Of a DNA stretch of 12,225 bases, positions 1 through 5,043 are shown one piece after another; position 1 is the first letter of the stretch; every line of letters begins with the position of its first letter. Under the pieces are notes generated by a model that worked only from the letters and a program-made list of their open reading frames with translations, ran no database searches and was not told the DNA's origin. The DNA comes from JAFLUQ01 sp964537995 (GTDB taxonomy: Bacteria; Bacillota; Clostridia; UMGS1883). Where the stretch lies: NCBI GenBank assembly GCA_964537995.1, contig CAZICW010000047.1, positions 1 to 12,225 on the forward strand. The letters are read 5' to 3'. The translations under genes and the position numbers were made by a program.

Positions 1-10
1 ATTCAACATA

Positions 11-44
11 AAACGGGCGCAAATCCTTGGATTTGCGCCCGTTT
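11..44 (-). terminator. Rho-independent terminator of the acyltransferase operon
   Basis: A perfect 14-bp inverted repeat (11-24 and 31-44, arms AAACGGGCGCAAAT / ATTTGCGCCCGTTT) closes on a 6-base loop. It lies just beyond the stop of the minus-strand DHHW gene. Read on the minus strand the stem ends in a short T-rich stretch (GTTTTATGTT). The A/T-flanked, GC-rich stem could also work in the other direction for a gene left of the window. Confidence 0.85.
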
Positions 45-65
45 GTTCATGCTTTTCGCCGAGGT

Positions 66-1358
66 TTACCTTATCATGGCTTTAAGCCCTTTGAGAATCG
101 CGGAATTTCCCACGGCAAAGGCATAGTTTTCCAAAATCAGGTCGTTAATTTCGTGCTGCGCACAAAATTCGGAAATTGACGCCGACGCGCTGCGCGGGTC
201 AATTACATATATTTCCTCGTAGTGGTTTATCAGGAAGGGGACGAAGGCGTTGCCGAAGGAATCCTTCAAAATAAGCACACGCCGTCCGTTTTTGTTGTTT
301 GTCACAATGCGCATAAGCGGATGATCGCCACCGAGGAATGAAAGATATTTGTTGGTTGAGTCGCTTGTGTCGGCAATGACGGACGCTTCGTATGGATAGG
401 TCATGTCGGCGGAGGTATAGGCTGTGCAGCTTTCAACCTCGGGGGGATTCAGAATTTCAACATAGTCGGGATTGTCGTGAAGCACCTGCTTTTTTGTGTA
501 GCGGTACAGCGTGCCGAGGAAGCTTCCCTCCGCCTGCGTGACCTCGAAATTTTCCTCGGGGACGGCTTCAAGCCCCGCCGCCTTGCAAAAAGCATAGTAG
601 CCCTGATAAGCGCCGCGCGCCGTCCAGTGGTGGTCGGTGCGGAAATAGATGTATTTGTCGGCGTTCGCCGCAAGGTAAGTATAGGCGTCAACGGGAATTA
701 CTTCGTTCATGAACAGAGAGTCGAGCGTTTCAATCGCCGCCTTTTGAGAACGTTCGTTTTGGTGATATTTAAGCGGAGAGTAAAATTCGACGGATGTAGG
801 CACGAACAGCGAATAGACGTTTACGTCGGGCAGCTCGTTTTTGAAGGAATTGACAATGGAGGCGTACTGCTCCAGCATACCGTAGGACGAGCCGAAAAGC
901 TCCATTGCCCTGTCGCCGGAAATGATGATGCCGTTACGGTTGTAGTCGGCTTCGTCCGCGAGCTGAATTTCCGCCGCCGCGGGCTTTTCCTCCACAGGCT
1001 CTTCCTCCGGCTCCTCCGCGATTTCGGGAACGTCGCCGAGCGTTTCGCCTACTCCCATGTCGGTATTGCCCACGCCCATAACCATTTCCACCTCTCCGCC
1101 CGAAAGGGCGAGAACGGCGTTTGCCTTGTCGGCTGCCGAAATGAAAGCGCCGCGGAAGGGAAACTGATCCTTAAGGTATTCGTCTATCGCCGCGGTATAG
1201 CTGCCGTCGGCAAGCGAAGCGAAGCTGAAGGTCGGAAGCTGCGCAAGGCTGCGGTTTTCGTCCGATGAGACGCCGGCATCGGGAACGACGAAATACAATA
1301 TGCCTACGGAGCAGAGCAGCAGCATGAAAATTATTGGAACAACATAATGCCTTTTCAT
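66..1358 (-). CDS. DHHW family / AlgJ-like polymer O-acetylation protein
   Basis: The 430-residue protein starts with a membrane anchor (about residues 5-25) and so is probably exposed outside the membrane. It contains the family signature DHHW at 242-245 (context YFRTDHHWTARGAY) and a C-terminal LILKDSFGNAF segment (362-372) that carries the Asp-Ser of the SGNH-hydrolase-like fold. DHHW and AlgJ/AlgX-like proteins work with a membrane MBOAT protein to transfer acetyl groups to exported polysaccharides; the actual polymer is not shown here. The gene begins 11 bases after the MBOAT stop. Its ribosome-binding site AGGAGA overlaps that stop codon (TTTTAGGAGA), so the two genes are very likely co-transcribed and translationally coupled. 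Residues about 111-130 form an acidic, Pro/Glu-rich linker of low complexity. Family assignment is strong; substrate is unknown. Confidence 0.88.
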   Translation of the reverse strand: MKRHYVVPIIFMLLLCSVGILYFVVPDAGVSSDENRSLAQLPTFSFASLADGSYTAAIDEYLKDQFPFRGAFISAADKANAVLALSGGEVEMVMGVGNTDMGVGETLGDVPEIAEEPEEEPVEEKPAAAEIQLADEADYNRNGIIISGDRAMELFGSSYGMLEQYASIVNSFKNELPDVNVYSLFVPTSVEFYSPLKYHQNERSQKAAIETLDSLFMNEVIPVDAYTYLAANADKYIYFRTDHHWTARGAYQGYYAFCKAAGLEAVPEENFEVTQAEGSFLGTLYRYTKKQVLHDNPDYVEILNPPEVESCTAYTSADMTYPYEASVIADTSDSTNKYLSFLGGDHPLMRIVTNNKNGRRVLILKDSFGNAFVPFLINHYEEIYVIDPRSASASISEFCAQHEINDLILENYAFAVGNSAILKGLKAMIR

Positions 1359-1369
1359 CTGAATTTCTC

Positions 1370-2743
1370 CTAAAATTTAAAGTAGAGGAAGGGATTGTAG
1401 GTTCCTCCGACAATAAACGCTGTGCAAAGCAGCAACGCCGCCGCCGTGCATATTGCCGCCGCCGCTGTTTTCAATCCGCCGGGAAGCTTTCGGGCGAGCA
1501 TTGCTTTTATTTTCGCGGGAAGAGGAGTTGAGCCTACGGCGCAGAGCAGCAGCATCGGCAAGGAGGTATACAAAAGCTGAGCGGAGGTGACGTCCGCCGC
1601 CGAGCCGCCGCCGAGCATTGCTTTGTATACGGAGACAATGCTGCCCATATCCTCAAAGTAGAACAGCACCCAGCCGAAAAGCACAAGCACAAAGGTACAC
1701 GGAACGGCAATCAGCTTCGGCAGCTTAAACCTCTTCGGCAACAGCTTTTCAATCGAGAGCAGCACGAAGAAATACAGCCCCCAAAGCACAAAATTCAGCC
1801 CCGCTCCATGCCAAAGCCCCGTCAAGCCCCAGACAATGAACATATTAAGATACTGCCTGCGGCGGTTTCCGCCGAGGGGAATATACACATAGTCGCGGAA
1901 AAACGTACTCATCGAAATGTGCCATCTGCGCCAAAATTCCTTTATCGAAGCGGATATATAAGGGTAATTGAAATTTTCCCGATATGTGAAGCCGAGCATT
2001 TTGCCCAGACCGATAGCCATATCGCTGTAACCCGAAAAGTCAAAATAAATCTGGAAGGCGTAGCAGAGCATTGCTCCCCATGCCCCGAGCGTGCCGAGCG
2101 AGGACTGAGAAAGAATATCCTCGGCGGTTTTCCCGATTGTATTCGCCAGAATCGCCTTCTTGCAAAGCCCTGTAATAAAGCGCCAAACTCCGGCGGAAAA
2201 CATCGGCGCGGTTATTTTCCTGTCGGAAAGCTGCTTCTCAACCTCGTCGTAGCGCACAATCGGTCCGGCGATAAGCTGCGGAAAAAGCGATATGTAAAGC
2301 ATAAAGCTGAACGGGTTTTTCTGCGGCTTTGCTTCGCCGCGATAAACGTCAACCGCATAGGAAATAATCTGAAAGGTATAAAATGAAATCCCGATGGGCA
2401 GCGAAACCGACGGAGCCGAAACGCTGACCGCCGGCAGCAGATTTATAAGCTCCGCAAGCATTCCCGAATATTTGAAAAATACAAGCGGAATAAGCGCGGC
2501 GATGAGCGTCAGCGCAAGCATGAGCTTTTTGTGCGGCGAAGCTTCAAGCCTTCCGCTCAGCCACCAGCATATCAGCGACGTCGCAATCATAAGGAAAACG
2601 TACACCGGCTCTCCCCATGCGTAAAACAGCAGCGACATCACAAGCAGGACGGCGTTTTTCGCCGCCGTGTTTTTTATTATGAGCTGCAAAAGCAGGCAAA
2701 TCGGAAGAAAGGCAAATAAAAACGACGGTTCTGTGAAAAGCAT
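1370..2743 (-). CDS. MBOAT family O-acyltransferase (AlgI/DltB-like)
   Basis: The 457-residue polytopic membrane protein has the usual length and motifs of bacterial MBOAT acyltransferases: FPQLIAGPIVRY (154-165), DFSGYSDMAIG (235-245), WRRWHISMSTFFRDYVYIPLG (271-291) and the active-site region GLWHGAGLNF with the conserved His at 312. These enzymes pass an acyl group, usually acetyl, across the membrane to an extracellular polymer. The downstream DHHW protein is the expected transferase partner. The start ATG has an AAGAGGT ribosome-binding site 7 bases upstream. The general function is clear. Whether the target is peptidoglycan-linked polymer, capsule or exopolysaccharide cannot be told, because no glycosyltransferases or dlt genes lie in the window. 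Confidence 0.92.
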   Translation of the reverse strand: MLFTEPSFLFAFLPICLLLQLIIKNTAAKNAVLLVMSLLFYAWGEPVYVFLMIATSLICWWLSGRLEASPHKKLMLALTLIAALIPLVFFKYSGMLAELINLLPAVSVSAPSVSLPIGISFYTFQIISYAVDVYRGEAKPQKNPFSFMLYISLFPQLIAGPIVRYDEVEKQLSDRKITAPMFSAGVWRFITGLCKKAILANTIGKTAEDILSQSSLGTLGAWGAMLCYAFQIYFDFSGYSDMAIGLGKMLGFTYRENFNYPYISASIKEFWRRWHISMSTFFRDYVYIPLGGNRRRQYLNMFIVWGLTGLWHGAGLNFVLWGLYFFVLLSIEKLLPKRFKLPKLIAVPCTFVLVLFGWVLFYFEDMGSIVSVYKAMLGGGSAADVTSAQLLYTSLPMLLLCAVGSTPLPAKIKAMLARKLPGGLKTAAAAICTAAALLLCTAFIVGGTYNPFLYFKF

Positions 2744-2768
2744 ATATCGTACCTCTTATGAATAATAG

Positions 2769-2799
2769 GGGAATATATTTGCGGAGATGATATATTCCC
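2769..2799. repeat. 10-bp inverted repeat in the leader of the MBOAT operon
   Basis: GGGAATATAT (2769-2778) and ATATATTCCC (2790-2799) form a perfect inverted repeat with an 11-base spacer. It sits between the likely minus-strand -10 box (2808-2813) and the MBOAT start (2743), so it would be at the very 5' end of the transcript. It has no T-run, so it is not a terminator. It could be a repressor operator or a 5' mRNA hairpin. Confidence 0.5.
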
Positions 2800-2807
2800 T
2801 GCTTTTT

Positions 2808-2836
2808 ATTATACACTATTTCCGGCCGAAAAACAA
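2808..2836 (-). promoter_or_regulatory. Probable vegetative promoter of the MBOAT-DHHW operon
   Basis: On the minus strand a perfect TATAAT (2808-2813) lies 17 bases downstream of TTGTTT (2831-2836), a weak -35 (3 of 6 to TTGACA). Transcription would start near 2801, about 57 bases before the MBOAT start codon. The -10 is convincing; the -35 is not. Confidence 0.5.
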
Positions 2837-2910
2837 CATATATTTTGGAATTTCTTTAAAATTTGTCGGGAAAAGAGGAATTACAGCCCTGATTTATTGC
2901 GCGGCTCGCG

Positions 2911-2918
2911 CATATAAT
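2911..2918 (+). promoter_or_regulatory. Possible sporulation-type -10 element for the LysM gene
   Basis: CATATAAT matches the sigma-E -10 consensus CATACAMT at 7 of 8 positions and also contains a perfect TATAAT. No good -35 of either type is seen at the right distance (TGATTTA at 2890-2896 is a 4/7 match to the sigma-E -35). A start from here would leave a leader of only about 12 bases. Weak call. Confidence 0.3.
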
Positions 2919-2936
2919 GCAGCAGAGGTGGTAAAA

Positions 2937-3560
2937 TTGGAAAATTGCAGCATATGTCCGGCGGGAAGAGTCCCTTATACGGTAAGGAGCGGCGATACGC
3001 TGTGGGCGATTGCCGCGGGCTTCGGCACTACGGTTGACGAAATTCTTGCCGTAAACGAGGGAATAAATCCCGACAGCCTGAGCGTAGGACAAAAAATCTG
3101 TCTGCCATTCACGGGCGAAGCTTACCCGATGTGCAGAACGGGGAATTATTATGTCGTGAGAGGAAATGAGGGACTTGCGAAAATAGCGAGGTATTTCGGA
3201 GTTACGACCGATATGCTTCTTAAAAACAATCTCGGCATCGACCCGAACGCTCTTTACGAGGGGCAAATTCTGTGTATTCCCGTTGCTCCGTCGCCGGTAC
3301 GCGTTACCGTCGGCGGAGGAATTTTGAGGGTTATTCACAAAAACGGCGGAGAAACGAGGTGCAAAGCGGAGGGAAGCCTCGGCGCCGTGAGCTGCGTGAT
3401 AAGCAAACAGCTTGACGGCTCCTCCGCTTCGGCGGGAGCGCTGACCCTTTCCGACGGCGGCACGGTTTCCGCCTCCGACGGAGAAATTAAAGTCTCCGCT
3501 TCGGATATGAGCGCGCTGTTCAATCTTGTTCCCGTGGGTACGGAATTTTCTCCCGCATAA
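2937..3560 (+). CDS. Double-LysM peptidoglycan-binding protein (TTG start)
   Basis: Two LysM domains are visible: residues about 14-57 (YTVRSGDTLWAIA ... SLSVGQKICLP) and about 70-114 (YYVVRGNEGLAKIA ... LYEGQILCIP). A roughly 90-residue Gly/Ser-rich, probably beta-structured C-terminal region follows that I do not recognise. There is no signal peptide, and a Cys pair sits near the N-terminus (ENCSIC). The reading frame is open from 2787, but the upstream 50 codons look like non-coding sequence. I chose the TTG at 2937 because AGAGGTGG (2924-2931) lies 5 bases before it, giving 207 residues. Leaderless double-LysM proteins of this shape in Clostridia are often spore-coat or forespore-associated. 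The neighbouring sporulation genes agree with that, but it remains inference. Confidence 0.8.
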   Translation: MENCSICPAGRVPYTVRSGDTLWAIAAGFGTTVDEILAVNEGINPDSLSVGQKICLPFTGEAYPMCRTGNYYVVRGNEGLAKIARYFGVTTDMLLKNNLGIDPNALYEGQILCIPVAPSPVRVTVGGGILRVIHKNGGETRCKAEGSLGAVSCVISKQLDGSSASAGALTLSDGGTVSASDGEIKVSASDMSALFNLVPVGTEFSPA

Positions 3561-3584
3561 TAAAAAGCCCGAAGCAAAAATACG

Positions 3585-3616
3585 AAAGAGCCGTCGGAAC
3601 ACTCCGTCGGCTCTTT
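3585..3616. terminator. Bidirectional terminator between the LysM gene and spoVM-like gene
   Basis: Arms at 3585-3598 and 3603-3616 pair at 13 of 14 positions around a 4-base loop (AAAGAGCCG on the left, CGGCTCTTT on the right). It lies between two convergent genes: the LysM stop is 25 bases to the left and the SpoVM-like stop 6 bases to the right. On the minus strand it is followed by a T-rich CGTATTTTTG; the plus-strand T-run is short. Confidence 0.7.
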
Positions 3617-3621
3617 GAGCT

Positions 3622-3690
3622 TCAAACACGCAAAAAAATTCTCGCCAAAGCGTTAAGTACCCGCGGAAGCTTTACAACATATATTTTCAC
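3622..3690 (-). CDS. spoVM: SpoVM-like sporulation peptide (22 residues, GTG start)
   Basis: The ORF encodes 22 residues starting MKIYVVKLPRVL (initiator read as Met). From memory, Bacillus subtilis SpoVM (26 residues) starts MKFYTIKLPKFL. Met1, Lys2, Tyr4, Lys7, Leu8, Pro9 and Leu12 line up without gaps and position 10 is Arg for Lys. The rest (ALARIFLRV) is an amphipathic helix with basic residues, as in SpoVM. SpoVM inserts shallowly into the convex outer forespore membrane, where it recruits SpoIVA to start coat assembly; Pro9 is important for its localisation. The GTG start follows an excellent AGGAGGTGA (3706-3698) with 7 bases spacing, and a terminator lies just after the stop. The ribosome-binding site is formed by the last codons of the 54-residue ORF upstream, so the two are coupled. 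The peptide is a few residues shorter at its C-terminus than the Bacillus form. Confidence 0.82.
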   Translation of the reverse strand: MKIYVVKLPRVLNALARIFLRV

Positions 3691-3697
3691 GCGCCAT

Positions 3698-3862
3698 TCA
3701 CCTCCTGATAATGATTATGCCCAAAGCGATTATAAGTGCGCCTTCGATTACAGCCAAAAGCGTGACGGGCAGAATCATTGCGGTAAAAATTCCGAATACA
3801 AAGGCAAGTATAGCAATTCCGACGGGACTGCAATTCCGTCTCGGTCCGCCGCGTCTGCCCAT
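3698..3862 (-). CDS. Small 54-residue membrane protein, unknown function
   Basis: The ORF starts with a strongly basic, Gly/Arg-rich N-terminus (MGRRGGPRRN). A long hydrophobic stretch follows from about residue 14 to 52, broken by Pro32 and Glu40, consistent with two short transmembrane helices, and it ends in Arg-Arg. The start ATG has GGGAGGG 5 bases upstream. The two final Arg codons, AGG AGG, plus the TGA stop make the Shine-Dalgarno of the SpoVM-like gene directly downstream, so this ORF and spoVM form a bicistron. I do not recognise the family. The coupling suggests a role in, or expression during, sporulation. The good ribosome-binding site and unbroken hydrophobic pattern argue that it is a real gene. 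Confidence 0.72.
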   Translation of the reverse strand: MGRRGGPRRNCSPVGIAILAFVFGIFTAMILPVTLLAVIEGALIIALGIIIIRR

Positions 3863-3883
3863 AAAAGCCCTCCCTTCGTTACC

Positions 3884-3912
3884 ATAATACGGCGGAGCGG
3901 AAAAAATGTGAC
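3884..3912 (-). promoter_or_regulatory. Candidate promoter for the 54-residue ORF and spoVM-like gene
   Basis: Two readings overlap. A sigma-A-like promoter would be GTCACA (3907-3912), a 17-base spacer and TATTAT (3884-3889). A sigma-E-like promoter would be TCACATT (3905-3911; 6 of 7 to KMATATT) and CGTATTAT (3884-3891; 5 of 8 to CATACAMT) with a 13-base spacer, one short of ideal. Sigma-E would be expected for spoVM. The sequence alone does not decide. Confidence 0.35.
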
Positions 3913-3922
3913 ATCGCGCGGT

Positions 3923-3952
3923 GCATAAAAGTGCGGACGTCTGATTATAATA
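3923..3952 (+). promoter_or_regulatory. Candidate promoter of the sleB-like gene, sigma-G-like
   Basis: GCATAA (3923-3928) fits the sigma-G -35 (GHATNR). After a 17-base spacer TATAATA (3946-3952) matches the sigma-G -10 (CATNMTA) at 6 of 7 and also contains a perfect vegetative TATAAT. SleB genes are normally forespore-expressed under sigma-G, which favours that reading. Confidence 0.4.
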
Positions 3953-3996
3953 CTACTATTACTTGCAGCTGTTGCCTGCAAGAGGAGGATTACAGA

Positions 3997-4668
3997 ATGG
4001 ATAAATTAAAATCGGGCAAGGCTTCCGTTATGCTGTTTATATCCGTGGCTTCGCTGCTGTATGTGATTACGGGCGGCGTGGCGGTGTCGGTCATATCAAA
4101 GCAAGGCTCCGTCGGCAGCGAGGTGCGCCAGATTCAGACCAAGCTGAAAAACTGGGGCTATTATACGGGCGGCATTGACGGCGTTTACGGCTGGCAAACG
4201 GAAAGCGCGGTCAGAAGCTTCCAGAAAAAGAACAACCTTAAGGTGGACGGAATCGCCGGAGAAAAGACGCTTCAGGCGATGGGAATTTATTCCTCGGGCA
4301 GCACAAATTCCCAAAATGAAAGTCAGGTTTATCTTCTGGCGAAGGTCATAAACGGGGAAGCGAGGGGAGAACCGTATGAGGGACAGGTCGCGGTCGGCGC
4401 GGTAATTCTTAACCGTGTGCAGCACCCGTCCTTCCCGAACAGCATAAGCGGGGTCGTATATCAGAAGGGCGCGTTCACAGCCGTTGACGACGGTCAGATT
4501 GACGCGGAAATGTACAGCAGCTGTATGCGCGCCGCGCGCGACGCGCTGAACGGATGGGATCCCACGGGCGGCGCGATTTACTATTATAATCCCGCGACCG
4601 CCACAAATCAGTGGATTCGTTCGCGGAAAATCATCTGCACCATAGGCAAGCACGTATTTTGCGAATAA
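3997..4668 (+). CDS. sleB: SleB-like spore cortex-lytic enzyme
   Basis: The 223-residue protein has an N-terminal membrane/signal segment (about 10-33), a PG_binding_1 domain (about 38-96; VRQIQTKLKNWGYYTGGIDG ... KVDGIAGEKTLQAMG) and a Hydrolase_2 catalytic domain (about 111-223; VYLLAKVINGEARGEPYEGQ). Glu121 in GEARGE is the expected catalytic residue of these lytic transglycosylases, which degrade muramic-lactam cortex peptidoglycan during germination. The PG-binding domain favours SleB over CwlJ. The frame is open from a GTG at 3931, but AGAGGAGG (3981-3988) lies 8 bases before the ATG at 3997, and starting there puts the hydrophobic segment at the N-terminus. The gene is divergent from the spoVM-like bicistron. 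No YpeB gene, the usual SleB partner, is next to it; the following gene cluster is trp. Confidence 0.88.
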   Translation: MDKLKSGKASVMLFISVASLLYVITGGVAVSVISKQGSVGSEVRQIQTKLKNWGYYTGGIDGVYGWQTESAVRSFQKKNNLKVDGIAGEKTLQAMGIYSSGSTNSQNESQVYLLAKVINGEARGEPYEGQVAVGAVILNRVQHPSFPNSISGVVYQKGAFTAVDDGQIDAEMYSSCMRAARDALNGWDPTGGAIYYYNPATATNQWIRSRKIICTIGKHVFCE

Positions 4669-4711
4669 AAAAGCCCGAAATTTTTTTGGTGAAAAATTTT
4701 TTCAAAAACCC

Positions 4712-4740
4712 TTGACAAACGGAAGTCGCGGCTGTATAAT
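4712..4740 (+). promoter_or_regulatory. Consensus sigma-A promoter of the trp operon
   Basis: TTGACA (4712-4717) and TATAAT (4735-4740) are both perfect matches and are separated by the ideal 17 bases. Transcription would begin around 4747, leaving a leader of nearly 300 bases that contains the T-box. A strong constitutive promoter is what is expected when control is by transcription attenuation. Confidence 0.93.
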
Positions 4741-4770
4741 AATATTAACAATTTAAAATTCAAATAAATC

Positions 4771-5022
4771 CTTTGACCGAAAGTAAGTAGCAATGCCCAA
4801 CACCGTCACAGAGAGTCAATGTCGCTGAGAATTGGCACGGCGCGTATTGCGAATGGATTCGCGAGGAGCAAGGAGAACGCGTAAGCAAGTATCTGCGCCG
4901 TAAGTTCTGCGTTAAAGAACGGGAGTATGCTTGTACTCCGCGAGGAGGGATTTTCCCTTGAATTTGGGTGGCACCACGGATTCGTAATTCGTCCCATTGA
5001 TTTATTATCAATGGGATTTTTT
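4771..5022 (+). promoter_or_regulatory. tRNA-Trp T-box riboswitch controlling the trp operon
   Basis: The Stem I motifs are present. AGTA/GAA flank the specifier loop, closed by GCAAT (4790-4794) pairing with ATTGC (4846-4850); the loop reads GAA-TGG-A, placing the Trp codon UGG at 4854-4856. AGAGAG (4810-4815) and GCTGAGAATTGG mark the distal Stem I. A GGAGTA/TACTCC hairpin (4922-4939) is Stem III. The T-box proper, TTTGGGTGGCACCACG (4963-4978), contains UGGC at 4969-4972. It pairs with the tRNA 3' GCCA and so matches the G73 discriminator of tRNA-Trp. ACGGATT/AATTCGT forms the upper antiterminator helix. The terminator follows at 4992-5022. Uncharged tRNA-Trp should stabilise the antiterminator and switch on trpE-A. 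Confidence 0.95.
4992..5022 (+). terminator. Regulated intrinsic terminator of the T-box
   Basis: TCCCATTGAT (4992-5001) and ATCAATGGGA (5007-5016) pair perfectly across a 5-base loop and are followed by six T residues (5017-5022). The CCC in the left arm is also needed to close the antiterminator with GGG at 4966-4968, so the two structures are mutually exclusive. Confidence 0.93.
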
Positions 5023-5043
5023 GTATTTTAGGAGGATGCTTTT

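Noticed and set aside
477..1268. Long plus-strand open frame of 263 codons opposite the DHHW gene
   Set aside because: It has no ribosome-binding site and an Arg/Val-rich, unrecognisable product. It exists because of third-position GC bias in the real minus-strand gene.
2856..3629. Minus-strand open frame of 257 codons opposite the LysM gene
   Set aside because: The product is basic and without domains; the plus-strand frame has two clear LysM domains and a ribosome-binding site.
3655..3697. ATG at 3697 directly after the 54-residue ORF, giving a 14-residue peptide
   Set aside because: It lies too close to the AGGAGG and has no recognisable pattern; the GTG at 3690 has ideal spacing and gives the SpoVM-like peptide.
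4669..4710. Possible terminator after sleB (AAAAGCCCGAA and AT-rich self-complementary sequence)
   Set aside because: Only the left half of the GCCCGAA/TTCGGGC type of hairpin is present, and the rest is an A/T-only stem. A similar half motif follows the LysM stop (3562-3573). Neither makes a convincing terminator.
4747..5043. A leader peptide with tandem Trp codons as in enteric trp attenuation
   Set aside because: No start with a ribosome-binding site leads into repeated TGG codons; the T-box explains the whole leader.
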